From contig JBBSKF010000139.1 in assembly GCA_038256525.1 (NCBI GenBank), positions 1-9,194 of the forward strand: 9,194 nucleotides of DNA, given 5' to 3'. The stretch comes from SCTD01 sp038256525 (GTDB taxonomy: Bacteria; Actinomycetota; Actinomycetes; Mycobacteriales; SCTD01). Of the stretch, positions 1-6,230 are shown in pieces. The notes under the pieces were generated by a model, which worked only from the letters and a program-made list of their open reading frames with translations, searched no databases and was not told the origin of the DNA. A program made the translations under genes and the position numbers. Numbering within the stretch: the first letter of the stretch is position 1; the number at the start of each line of letters is the position of its first letter.

Positions 1-861
1 CGTGTCGACGTCCTTGACCGTGTAGCGACTGTCCCCGCCGGTGTTGCCCAGGACCTCACCGGGATACCAGTTGTTGGTGACCTCATGGTCGTCCCACTGG
101 ACGAACTGCGGCACCTGCGCGGCGAACCGGCGCACGTTGTCATCGAGCAGGTTGTAACGGTACTGACCGCGGTACTCGTTCAGCGTCTCGGCGACCTTGC
201 TCTTCTCCGGGGTGACCACGTTGCGCCAGACCGTGCCGTCCGGGAGGGCGACCGTCTCCTGCAGCGGTCCGTCCGCGTAGACACTGTCGCCCGAGTGCAG
301 GAAGAAGTCCGGATCGAGCTGCCGGACCGCCTCGAAGCCCTTCATGCCGCCGGTGTCGGGGTTGATCCCCCAACCCTGCCCCGCGACGTCACCCGACCAC
401 GCGAAACTGACATCGCGGCGGTCGGACGGGGCGGTGCGCAGCGTCCCGAGCAACGGCTGGCTGGAGTGCCCGGCGTTGCCGTTCTCAGCGAAATGTACGC
501 GGTAGAAGAGCTCGGTCCCTGCCGGCAGGCCGGTCAGCTGGACCTTCCCGGTGAAGTCCGTGTCGGGACCCACCTCGACCGCGAAGCGTCCTCGCGGGCC
601 CCGGAAGCGCTCGGTCGCTGCGACCTCGACGACCATCCGGGCCGGTCGGTCGGTCTTCGACCAGATCACCCCCGAACTGGCCGTGACGTCGCCGCTCTGC
701 ACGCCCCACCCGGTAGCCGGCCGGGACGTCCGCAGCCCCGGCGCGGCGTACGCGCTCGGTGTCGGACCGAGCAGGGCGCCGGCCCCGGTGGCACCGCCGA
801 CAGCGGCGACGGCGCGCAGCAGCTGCCGCCTCGACAGGGTGGGATCGGGCAGGTTCGACAT
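1..861 (-). CDS. phoD: PhoD-family alkaline phosphatase, Tat-exported (3' end beyond window)
   Basis: Secreted metal-dependent phosphatase/phosphodiesterase that releases inorganic phosphate outside the membrane. The reading frame is open from the ATG at 861 to the window edge (287 residues seen; the family usually has about 500-580, so the C-terminal half is missing). Residues 10-15 (S-R-R-Q-L-L) are a twin-arginine motif, followed by a hydrophobic stretch and a likely cleavage after A-Y-A at 37-39. An N-terminal PhoD domain begins with GWGVQSGD (51-58). The catalytic domain shows SGD (D158), HSGDSVYADG (D192, Y195) and QWDDHEVTNNW (255-265), the metal-ligand signatures of PhoD. The start is supported by AAGGAGA six nt upstream. 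A PHO-box-like repeat array lies about 70 nt upstream, so induction by phosphate starvation is inferred. The family call is firm; which phosphate esters it prefers cannot be told from sequence. Confidence 0.93.
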   Translation of the reverse strand, partial: MSNLPDPTLSRRQLLRAVAAVGGATGAGALLGPTPSAYAAPGLRTSRPATGWGVQSGDVTASSGVIWSKTDRPARMVVEVAATERFRGPRGRFAVEVGPDTDFTGKVQLTGLPAGTELFYRVHFAENGNAGHSSQPLLGTLRTAPSDRRDVSFAWSGDVAGQGWGINPDTGGMKGFEAVRQLDPDFFLHSGDSVYADGPLQETVALPDGTVWRNVVTPEKSKVAETLNEYRGQYRYNLLDDNVRRFAAQVPQFVQWDDHEVTNNWYPGEVLGNTGGDSRYTVKDVDT

Positions 862-931
862 GTGCTCTCCTTGCCGTGCCAGGTGACCGTCGGGGCCGAA
901 GGTGACGGGTCCGGCAGACCACCAGGCAACG

Positions 932-975
932 AGCAGGTGAGCCCGGCATGAGCATCTGGTGAACCCGCGGTGACC
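932..975 (-). promoter_or_regulatory. Putative PHO box (PhoP operator), four 11-nt direct repeats
   Basis: Read on the minus strand, four contiguous 11-nt units follow each other without a gap: GGTCACCGCGG (965-975), GTTCACCAGAT (954-964), GCTCATGCCGG (943-953) and GCTCACCTGCT (932-942). All fit G-N-T-C-A-Y in the first six bases, close to the GTTCACC core of PhoP direct-repeat units known from Streptomyces. The array ends 70 nt before the phoD start and begins 9 nt after the stop codon of the preceding membrane-protein gene. No convincing -10 hexamer was found between the array and phoD. Binding by PhoP is inferred from repeat spacing, core match and the phosphatase gene downstream. Confidence 0.75.
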
Positions 976-984
976 CGCGCGCAG

Positions 985-2601
985 TCAGCGACGGATCCAC
1001 ACCTCCACCAGGCCGGACCGTTCGGAGACCGCCGTCCGTTCGTAGTTCGCGGCGAGGTCCCGCAGCAGTTGCTGCGTGTCCGGCCGGGCGACCAGCTCCG
1101 GGGCGGCGCGTTCCCGCCCGATCAGCAGCACCACATCGATGTCCTCCACACCGGCACCGAGGTCGATCGCCGGAGGGAGGCGGTTCAGACCGGTCAGGCT
1201 CGGGTCGATGCGGCGCCGGGGGTCGTTGTCGGCGCGAAAGCGCGTGGGGAAGTAGTTCAGCGTCGCCTCGTAGTGACCGATGTCGACGCCTTCGACGAGG
1301 ACGGCCACCCGGCCCGCCTGATGCCGCAGCGGGTCGCGGAACTCGTTGCGGATCGGACCACCGACCGGCGGGTCGCGCCACAGCTGAAGGCTCAGCAGCG
1401 CCGAGCCGCGAGGCAGGTCATCGACCACCGAGAGCATCTCGGCGACGTCTCGCTGATAGCGGATCTCGGTGGGCGCGCGCAGCCCGGCAAGAAGCACCGC
1501 CGCGCCGAGCAACGCACCGACCGCCGCCCGGCGGACCCGCTGATCCGGCATCGGTCCAGCGACCCACAGAAGCAGCAGCAGCGGCGGGAAGAAGCTCAAC
1601 CGGTCGTTGAGGAAGCCGTACTCGGCGCCATAGCGGTCCGGTGATGCGAAGTAGGCGATCACACAGAGTCCCGCCGTCCACGCGAGGGCTTGTCGCTCCG
1701 AACTGCCGGGTCGCACGTGACGGCGGGCCAGGACGACCAGCGCGACCAGCGTGAGCGCGACGGCCACCGCCGGGAGGTACTCGTACCGGGAGTAGACAAC
1801 GAGCGGGCGCCCCAGCGTCACCAGCCCGAGCAGCAGGTCGACGGCGGACCGGCGTACCGCGATTCCTTTCGCTGCCGCGGGACTGGAGAGAAAGGCGGCG
1901 GTGAGGACGAGGACCGGCAGCGCCGCCAAGGCAGGCGGGAGCAGGTGGGTACGAACGGCCGACATCGCGCCGCCGGACCGCCGGGCCGCAACGGCTCGAA
2001 GGCCCGCGAGGACGGCCACGAACAGGCCGGCGACCAGCAGCGGCAGCAGGTGGGCGAACCAGGTCAGCAGCAGCAGCAGCGACAGGCCCGCCACCGAGAG
2101 CACCGACCAGCCGTCGCGGCGGCGCAGCGCCACGCCGAGGACGAACAGCGCCAGGCTCAGCGCCAGGCAGAAGTTGTAGAAGCCGTAGTAGTAAAGATAA
2201 CTGCCGGCGAAGGGCAGGGCGGCAACGGCGAGCCAGCCGGCCTCCGGATGCACCCCGCGAAGCGCGTAGCGCAGTCCCAGCGTCAGCAGCACGACGTAGC
2301 CGCCCACGAGCACGCGTTCCGCGGCGTCCGGACCCATGAACAGCAGCAGACCCGCGAGCAGCAGCGTGGTCAGCATGTTTGGCACGGGGCTCAGATCCAC
2401 CTCGTACAGCCGGCGCAGCACGTCGCGTCCGGGGTCGTCATAGGACAGCAGCACCGCCGCGCCGGCCAGGTGCGCGGGGCCGTCGACCGTGACGACGCGG
2501 GCAAGAAGCAGCAGCGGGACCAGCTGTACGGCCAGGGCGATCCACAGCACGCGATCTGCCCCGATCCGGCCCTGCGCCCGCTGCAAGGCCGTTGCCCACA
2601 T
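985..2601 (-). CDS. Multipass membrane protein, GT-C-glycosyltransferase-like
   Basis: Integral membrane protein of 538 residues, no firm family assignment. About 11-12 hydrophobic segments occupy residues 18-374 (for example 18-37, 97-112, 143-160, 168-200, 220-238, 276-292, 304-319, 337-374), followed by a soluble C-terminal domain (about 375-538). After the first helix comes V-D-G-P-A-H with Asp40, reminiscent of the acidic residue in the first outer loop of GT-C enzymes that use polyprenyl-phosphate sugars; another conserved-looking segment is N-D-R-L-S-F-F-P (332-339). A GT-C role is inference only. The ATG at 2601 has a weak AGGGTGG upstream. It begins 41 nt after the phosphodiesterase stop, so co-transcription is likely, and precedes phoD by 123 nt containing a PHO-like array. 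CAG-triplet runs (near 2064-2080) are leucine codons of a membrane helix. Confidence 0.8.
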   Translation of the reverse strand: MWATALQRAQGRIGADRVLWIALAVQLVPLLLLARVVTVDGPAHLAGAAVLLSYDDPGRDVLRRLYEVDLSPVPNMLTTLLLAGLLLFMGPDAAERVLVGGYVVLLTLGLRYALRGVHPEAGWLAVAALPFAGSYLYYYGFYNFCLALSLALFVLGVALRRRDGWSVLSVAGLSLLLLLTWFAHLLPLLVAGLFVAVLAGLRAVAARRSGGAMSAVRTHLLPPALAALPVLVLTAAFLSSPAAAKGIAVRRSAVDLLLGLVTLGRPLVVYSRYEYLPAVAVALTLVALVVLARRHVRPGSSERQALAWTAGLCVIAYFASPDRYGAEYGFLNDRLSFFPPLLLLLWVAGPMPDQRVRRAAVGALLGAAVLLAGLRAPTEIRYQRDVAEMLSVVDDLPRGSALLSLQLWRDPPVGGPIRNEFRDPLRHQAGRVAVLVEGVDIGHYEATLNYFPTRFRADNDPRRRIDPSLTGLNRLPPAIDLGAGVEDIDVVLLIGRERAAPELVARPDTQQLLRDLAANYERTAVSERSGLVEVWIRR

Positions 2602-2642
2602 GGGGCCACCCTGTCATCAGCGGGTGGGCCACTCGTCGAGGG

Positions 2643-3542
2643 TCACGCGGCGGAGCGGCGCACCTTCTCCCACCACGACACGTATGGCGTGGACGGCTGC
2701 GGGTCGTTCTCGAGCAGGAACGCCTGCAGGTCACCGAGCTGGTCGGTGTTGATGTACTCGACCTGCGCGTCCAGCAGCTCCGCCCACACCGCCTCGACCG
2801 CAGCGCGGTTGGTCCCGATGTCGTCCGGCGTCGCCCAGAACCGCACCCGGCGGCCGTCGGCATGCGCCTCCGCGACGATGTCGCGCAGCAGCTGCGCCTC
2901 CGCCGGCGGGATCGGACCCACGCCGCGCCAGGTGAAGATGCTCGTCCAGCGGTTGCTGATCAGCGGGAGAAACGAGGCCGGGAGGTCGGAGTCCAGGTCG
3001 TCGAGGCGACCGTCGTACGCGGCGTAGCGGACCTGCTGGTCGAGCATCAGCTCGCGCGGGCGGTTGCCCGAGATCACCGCGGTGACCGCGCCGTCCTTCG
3101 CGCCTGCAGGAGTGAACCTGGCGAGCATCGACTGGTAGCGCTTCAGCGCCTCGTGCACGGCGAGGTAGGTGGCCGGACCGTCGGACTTGATGTCGATGAG
3201 CAGCTGAAGGCTGTTGTCGTTCCCGGCGTAGACGCTCCCGCCGTTCTGCTTCACCCGTTCCCGCAGCGGGGCGAGATAGAGCGACTCGAGTGTGCGTCCG
3301 GCAACGACGTCCTCGAGGTCGTGGGCGACGAGCAGCTCGCCGTCGACCAGCCAGACGTCGACCTCCACGCTCTGAAATCCCGCGTCGAGCGCGTCGAGCA
3401 GCGGGCGCTCGTGCAGGTAGTCGTTGTGGGCGTGTGCGCGGGCCAGCGGCACGACATCAATGGCGTACGCGGGCGTGCCGCCCAGGCCGAGGAATCCGAT
3501 GACACCCGCCAATAGCAGCGTGACAGTTCGTGAAGCAACCAT
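2643..3542 (-). CDS. Secreted GDPD/PI-PLC-like phosphodiesterase (AIM6-like)
   Basis: Exported TIM-barrel phosphodiesterase of the family annotated as phosphatidylinositol-specific phospholipase C/glycerophosphodiester phosphodiesterase, related to yeast AIM6. From the ATG at 3542 it has 299 residues: a signal peptide (hydrophobic 7-22, cleavage probably after A-Y-A at 25-27), then the family hallmark H37-A-H39-N-D-Y, E60-V-D62 as likely metal ligands, V-A-H74-D, L-L-I-D117-I-K119, and a C-terminal Y-I-N-T-D (263-267). This mirrors the His/Glu/Asp pattern of GDPD enzymes. An upstream in-frame ATG at 3557 was rejected because AAAGGG (3549-3554) lies six nt before 3542 while 3557 has no ribosome site. 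A PHO-like repeat pair and a -10 lie upstream, which suggests use of phosphodiesters as a phosphate source. True substrate unknown; glycerophosphodiesters are the likeliest guess. Confidence 0.85.
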   Translation of the reverse strand: MVASRTVTLLLAGVIGFLGLGGTPAYAIDVVPLARAHAHNDYLHERPLLDALDAGFQSVEVDVWLVDGELLVAHDLEDVVAGRTLESLYLAPLRERVKQNGGSVYAGNDNSLQLLIDIKSDGPATYLAVHEALKRYQSMLARFTPAGAKDGAVTAVISGNRPRELMLDQQVRYAAYDGRLDDLDSDLPASFLPLISNRWTSIFTWRGVGPIPPAEAQLLRDIVAEAHADGRRVRFWATPDDIGTNRAAVEAVWAELLDAQVEYINTDQLGDLQAFLLENDPQPSTPYVSWWEKVRRSAA

Positions 3543-3548
3543 GAGTTG

Positions 3549-3554
3549 CCCTTT
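3549..3554 (-). promoter_or_regulatory. Ribosome binding site deciding the phosphodiesterase start
   Basis: AAAGGG on the minus strand, six nt before the ATG at 3542. It overlaps the codons after the alternative ATG at 3557, which itself has no purine-rich site, so it favours the shorter 299-residue protein. Confidence 0.65.
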
Positions 3555-3579
3555 CATTGAGGGGATTCGAGCGACTCAG

Positions 3580-3624
3580 ACGGTAGGAGCAACTGTTCCC
3601 GCTTCTGGTGAAGTGCTGATGAAC
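3580..3624 (-). promoter_or_regulatory. Putative PHO box plus -10 of the phosphodiesterase gene
   Basis: On the minus strand two adjacent 11-nt units, GTTCATCAGCA (3614-3624) and CTTCACCAGAA (3603-3613), resemble the core of a PhoP operator. Exactly 17 nt further is TACCGT (3580-3585), a good actinobacterial TANNNT -10 hexamer. The downstream repeat thus sits where the -35 element would be, the usual arrangement of PhoP-activated promoters. The predicted transcript would start near 3573, leaving a leader of about 30 nt before the ATG at 3542. The same 176-nt intergenic stretch also carries the start region of the divergent AIM24 operon, so a shared effect is possible. Inferred from motif and spacing only. 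Confidence 0.6.
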
Positions 3625-3707
3625 GGCAGCCGACGACGTGACGACATGTTCAGCAGGCCGCGCGGACGGTACGGTCCCCGCAAGGCTGGCCAGGGAAGTC
3701 GCAGGAT

Positions 3708-3712
3708 GGGGG
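3708..3712 (+). promoter_or_regulatory. Ribosome binding site for the first AIM24 gene
   Basis: A GGGGG run preceded by GGAT lies six nt before the GTG at 3719 and only three nt before the GTG at 3716, favouring 3719 as start. A weak TACGGT at 3670-3675 could be the -10, but no matching -35 is seen. Confidence 0.45.
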
Positions 3713-3718
3713 TACGTG

Positions 3719-4339
3719 GTGGCGCAGCTGCGGACGAACGGTCATCGGGTCGTCGAGGCCCATCTGAACGGCGACAGCGTCAAGGCGTTGACCGGGTCGA
3801 TGGTCGCCTACGAGGGCAAGGTGCAGTTCAAGAAGGCGTCGTTCGGTGGTGGCGAAGGCGTCATGAAGACGCTGAAGCGCAAGGCGACCGGCGAGAGCCT
3901 GGACCTGATGGAATGTGTCGGTCAGGGGGTCGTCTACCTCGCCCAGATGGGCGCCTACATCGAGATGATCTCGCTGGCCGGCGACAAGCTCAGTGTCGAG
4001 AGCTCCGCGTTACTGGCCTACGAGTCCACTCTTTCGACGAACGTCACCTTCGCCGGCATGCACGGGATGTCCGCCGGCCAGGGCCTGACCACGACCTCGG
4101 TGTCCGGTCACGGATCGGTCGCGATTCTGTCCGACGGCCCCGCGATCTGCCTGGAGGTCTCCCCGCAATATCCCCTGACCGTCGACCCGCAGGCCTATCT
4201 CGGCTCCTCCGGTCAGCTCCAGCAGGGCTTCGTGACCGGGGTGAGTTGGAAGTCGTTGATCGGCGAGGGCAGCGGCGAGGCGTTCAGCCTGCAGTTCTCC
4301 GGCACCGGCCGGGTGTGGATCCAGCCGGCCGAGCGGTAG
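3719..4339 (+). CDS. AIM24 family protein, paralog 1
   Basis: Member of the AIM24/DUF124 family, whose fold is a TRAP-like beta barrel; no reaction is established. Starting with GTG at 3719 it has 206 residues. Family signatures seen are G-D-S-V-K-A then G-S-M-V-A-Y-E-G (26-33), V-G-Q-G-V-V-Y-L-A (67-75), L-S-V-E-S-S-A-L-L-A-Y (91-101), S-G-H-G-S-V-A-I-L-S-D-G-P-A (129-142), L-T-V-D-P-Q-A-Y (153-160) and G-E-G-S-G-E-A-F (182-189), ending V-W-I-Q-P-A-E-R. No signal peptide or membrane helix, so cytoplasmic. An open frame extends upstream to a GTG at 3638, but the extra residues do not resemble the family and the ribosome site is at 3708-3712. It is the first gene of a three-paralog operon with 10-nt gaps; the divergent neighbour is the phosphodiesterase. 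Confidence 0.9.
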   Translation: MAQLRTNGHRVVEAHLNGDSVKALTGSMVAYEGKVQFKKASFGGGEGVMKTLKRKATGESLDLMECVGQGVVYLAQMGAYIEMISLAGDKLSVESSALLAYESTLSTNVTFAGMHGMSAGQGLTTTSVSGHGSVAILSDGPAICLEVSPQYPLTVDPQAYLGSSGQLQQGFVTGVSWKSLIGEGSGEAFSLQFSGTGRVWIQPAER

Positions 4340-4349
4340 GGAGCAGGCG

Positions 4350-5012
4350 GTGGCGTACGAGAAGATCAACTCCAAGGTCCTCAAGGTCCCGGTCGGACCG
4401 GGCCGCGAAGTCCTGGCCCGGCGCGGGGCGATGCTCGGCTACACCGGCGACGTGCGCTTCTCCCCGGTACGGGCCGGAGGCGGTTCGGTGGGCGGCTTTC
4501 TCGGTTCTCAGCTGTCCGGTGAGTCGGCCGCCATGATGGTCGCGCAGGGCTCGGGCGAGGTGTTCTACGGCTTCCAGGGACTGACGTACGCGGTGGTCGA
4601 CCTCAATGGTTCCGAGATGCTCACCGTGGAGGCCAACCGCCTGCTCGTCCATGACGCCCATCTCAACTCCGCCGTCGTGCCGCTGACCGCGCAGCAGTCC
4701 GGAGGCGGCTTCCGGGCCGGCCTGCGCTCGGCCGCGACCGGCGCCCTGACCGGCCAGGGCATGTTCACCTCACAGCTGTCCGGGGCCGGCTCGGTTGCCG
4801 TGCTCGCGCACGGCGAGGTGCTGGAGCTGACCGTCCGGGCTGACAAACCGGTGATCGTCGACCCGCAGGCCTTCGTCGCCGCGCGCGGCCAGGTGCAGGT
4901 GGCGCTGGGCGCCAACGTGAGCTTCAAGGAGGCCCGCTCGGGTGAGATGTTCCAGCTGACCGCGACCGGCCAGGGCACGGTCTACGTGCAGGCCTCCGAG
5001 CGAAAGTTCTGA
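4350..5012 (+). CDS. AIM24 family protein, paralog 2
   Basis: Second AIM24/DUF124 paralog, 220 residues, cytoplasmic by lack of signal or helices. It begins at a GTG with GGGAG six nt upstream, 10 nt after the stop of paralog 1. Visible family signatures: E-K-I-N-S-K-V-L-K-V (4-13), R-R-G-A-M-L-G-Y-T-G-D-V (24-35), M-V-A-Q-G-S-G-E-V-F-Y-G (63-74), L-T-V-E-A-N-R-L-L-V (91-100), T-G-Q-G-M-F-T (134-140), S-G-A-G-S-V-A-V-L-A-H-G (144-155), V-D-P-Q-A-F-V-A (170-177) and S-G-E-M-F-Q-L (197-203), closing with V-Y-V-Q-A-S-E. A Gly/Ser-rich loop (about 42-58) separates the first strands. Molecular function is unknown; co-transcription with two paralogs suggests a hetero-oligomer, which is inference. 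Confidence 0.9.
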   Translation: MAYEKINSKVLKVPVGPGREVLARRGAMLGYTGDVRFSPVRAGGGSVGGFLGSQLSGESAAMMVAQGSGEVFYGFQGLTYAVVDLNGSEMLTVEANRLLVHDAHLNSAVVPLTAQQSGGGFRAGLRSAATGALTGQGMFTSQLSGAGSVAVLAHGEVLELTVRADKPVIVDPQAFVAARGQVQVALGANVSFKEARSGEMFQLTATGQGTVYVQASERKF

Positions 5013-5022
5013 CAGGAGAGCC

Positions 5023-5766
5023 ATGTCCGCGCAGCCGCTCAGCCCCATGACCCTCCCGATCGACGACAACATCAACCCGTACTCCTTCTGCATCGACCTG
5101 CACGGCGAGTGGTTCATGCAGAAGGGCAAGATGATCGCCTACTACGGCCAGATGCGGTTCGAGTCCCTCGCGGCGACGAGCCTGTCGGCGATGGTCGCGG
5201 TCCGGTTCTCCTCGCCGCTCTACTCGCGCGACTGGATCATCGCCGCAGGACAGGGCAAGCTGATCCTGGGCGACCGCGGCTACGACCTCAACGCCTACGA
5301 CCTCGACAACGGCAATTTGACGATCCGGGCCGCGAACCTCAGCGCTTTCCAGCCGACCCTGTCGCTGAAGCAGTCGATCGTGCCGGGCTTCGTCACCCTG
5401 ATCGGGACCGGCAAGTTCGTCGCGTCCTCCAACGGGCCGGTCATGTTCGTCGAACCACCGCTGCGTGTCGACCCCGATTCCTTGGTCGGCTGGGCTGACT
5501 GCCCGAGCCCGAGCCACCACTACGACGCGGGCTGGATGAGCGGCTTCCTGCAGGCGGCGCAAGGGTTCTTCGGACGCAACTCCGGCGAGGAGCGCCAGTT
5601 CGACTTCACCGGCACCGGGACGGTGCTGATGCAGTCCTCCGAGACGGTCGTGAACGACCCGAGCGTGCTGCGCAACATCGAGAGCCAGGTGCCGCTGCTC
5701 GGCCAGCCGGACCTGCGCACCCTGCACACCCGCATCGGCCAGCAGCTTCAGCAGTCCCAGCAGTGA
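5023..5766 (+). CDS. AIM24 family protein, paralog 3 (divergent, with Gln-rich tail)
   Basis: Third AIM24-like paralog, 247 residues, beginning at an ATG preceded by AGGAGAG, again 10 nt after the previous stop. It belongs to the divergent actinobacterial subtype: D-D-N-I-N-P-Y-S-F-C (14-23), G-E-W-F-M-Q-K-G-K-M-I-A-Y-Y-G (28-42), G-Q-G-K-L-I-L-G-D (76-84), N-G-N-L-T-I-R-A-A-N-L (96-106), G-T-G-K-F-V-A-S-S-N-G-P-V (128-140), V-D-P-D-S-L-V-G-W-A-D (149-159) and a final F-T-G-T-G-T-V-L-M-Q-S-S-E (195-207). Beyond the family domain a tail of about 40 residues (208-247) is polar and ends Q-Q-L-Q-Q-S-Q-Q; it may be disordered or helical. No membrane segment. Last gene of the operon; no strong hairpin terminator was seen after the stop. 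Function unknown. Confidence 0.9.
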   Translation: MSAQPLSPMTLPIDDNINPYSFCIDLHGEWFMQKGKMIAYYGQMRFESLAATSLSAMVAVRFSSPLYSRDWIIAAGQGKLILGDRGYDLNAYDLDNGNLTIRAANLSAFQPTLSLKQSIVPGFVTLIGTGKFVASSNGPVMFVEPPLRVDPDSLVGWADCPSPSHHYDAGWMSGFLQAAQGFFGRNSGEERQFDFTGTGTVLMQSSETVVNDPSVLRNIESQVPLLGQPDLRTLHTRIGQQLQQSQQ

Positions 5767-5972
5767 GCCTCAGCCGGTGGGCGGCAACTCAGGGTGGACG
5801 ACCGTTCCCCGGTTCGTGTCGACGAACGCGCTCACCGACGCCCGGCAGCACGAGCCGCGCGCGTCCTGCGGATCACCTCGTCCCAGGCGACGTTGCGCTT
5901 GGCTGCTTGGAACTCAGCCTCGCAGCCGCCGCATCCACGTCCAGTAAGGACGCTCCGGGCGGTCCTCAACGC
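5767..5972. other. Intergenic stretch with no confident gene
   Basis: About 200 nt between the AIM24 operon and the toxin-antitoxin pair. A short imperfect hairpin (GTTCG/CGAAC, around 5814-5829) is too weak to call as a terminator. On the minus strand a 45-codon frame (5832-5969, TTG start at best) encodes a C-G-G-C pair followed by a basic, amphipathic tail, but has no ribosome site; it could be the tail of a decayed gene or chance. Confidence 0.4.
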
Positions 5973-5981
5973 TGGTAAGGT
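5973..5981 (+). promoter_or_regulatory. Extended -10 promoter of the toxin-antitoxin pair
   Basis: TGG followed by TAAGGT gives a TGN-TANNNT extended -10 element; no -35 is visible at 17-19 nt. The predicted start of transcription, about seven nt further, falls on the A of the antitoxin ATG at 5988, so the message may be leaderless. Alternatively AAGG (5977-5980) serves as a ribosome site for a longer transcript. Confidence 0.45.
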
Positions 5982-5987
5982 AAAAGT

Positions 5988-6230
5988 ATGACTGTCAGCA
6001 AGGTGACCGTGAGCCTCGACCCAGCCGTTGCGGAGCGGGCTCGCCGAGACGTTGCGGAAGGAAGGGCGAAGTCGGTCAGCGCCTGGTTGAACGACGCCGG
6101 ACGGACACGCGTGAACGGCGACGACCTCGCCATCGTCCTGGCCGAGCTTTTCGACGACACGGGCGGCCCGCTGACCGAGCAGGAGCTGGCGCGGGCGCGA
6201 CAGCGGCTGGCGCTGGCCGAGCAGCGTTGA
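5988..6230 (+). CDS. VapB-like antitoxin
   Basis: Small antitoxin, 80 residues, expected to bind and neutralise the downstream PIN toxin and to repress its own promoter. The N-terminal half (K5-V-T-V-S-L-D, then A-V-A-E-R-A-R-R-D-V-A and S-V-S-A-W-L-N-D-A, to about residue 38) fits a ribbon-helix-helix DNA-binding unit: one strand and two helices. The acidic C-terminal half (about 44-80) with L-A-I-V-L-A-E-L-F-D-D-T-G-G-P-L-T-E-Q-E-L is typical of the toxin-binding tail. It overlaps the toxin start (TTGA), so both are made from one message with coupled translation. The sub-family name is by context and pattern, not by a diagnostic motif. Confidence 0.82.
   Translation: MTVSKVTVSLDPAVAERARRDVAEGRAKSVSAWLNDAGRTRVNGDDLAIVLAELFDDTGGPLTEQELARARQRLALAEQR

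Noticed and set aside
85..951. Plus-strand frame opposite phoD
   Set aside because: The minus strand encodes a clear PhoD with Tat signal and metal motifs; the plus frame has no recognisable domain.
2064..2080. CAG triplet run as a functional microsatellite
   Set aside because: It encodes consecutive leucines (CTG on the minus strand) of a transmembrane helix, and similar short runs occur across the gene.
1690..3027. Long plus-strand open frame (445 codons) opposite the membrane-protein gene
   Set aside because: Its product is Gln/Arg/His-rich low-complexity sequence, the usual mirror of a GC-rich Leu-rich membrane gene. The minus-strand frame has helices, family-like motifs and operon spacing.
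3638..3718. Longer start for AIM24 paralog 1 at GTG 3638
   Set aside because: The added residues do not look like the family N-terminus and there is no ribosome site; GGGGG fits the GTG at 3719.
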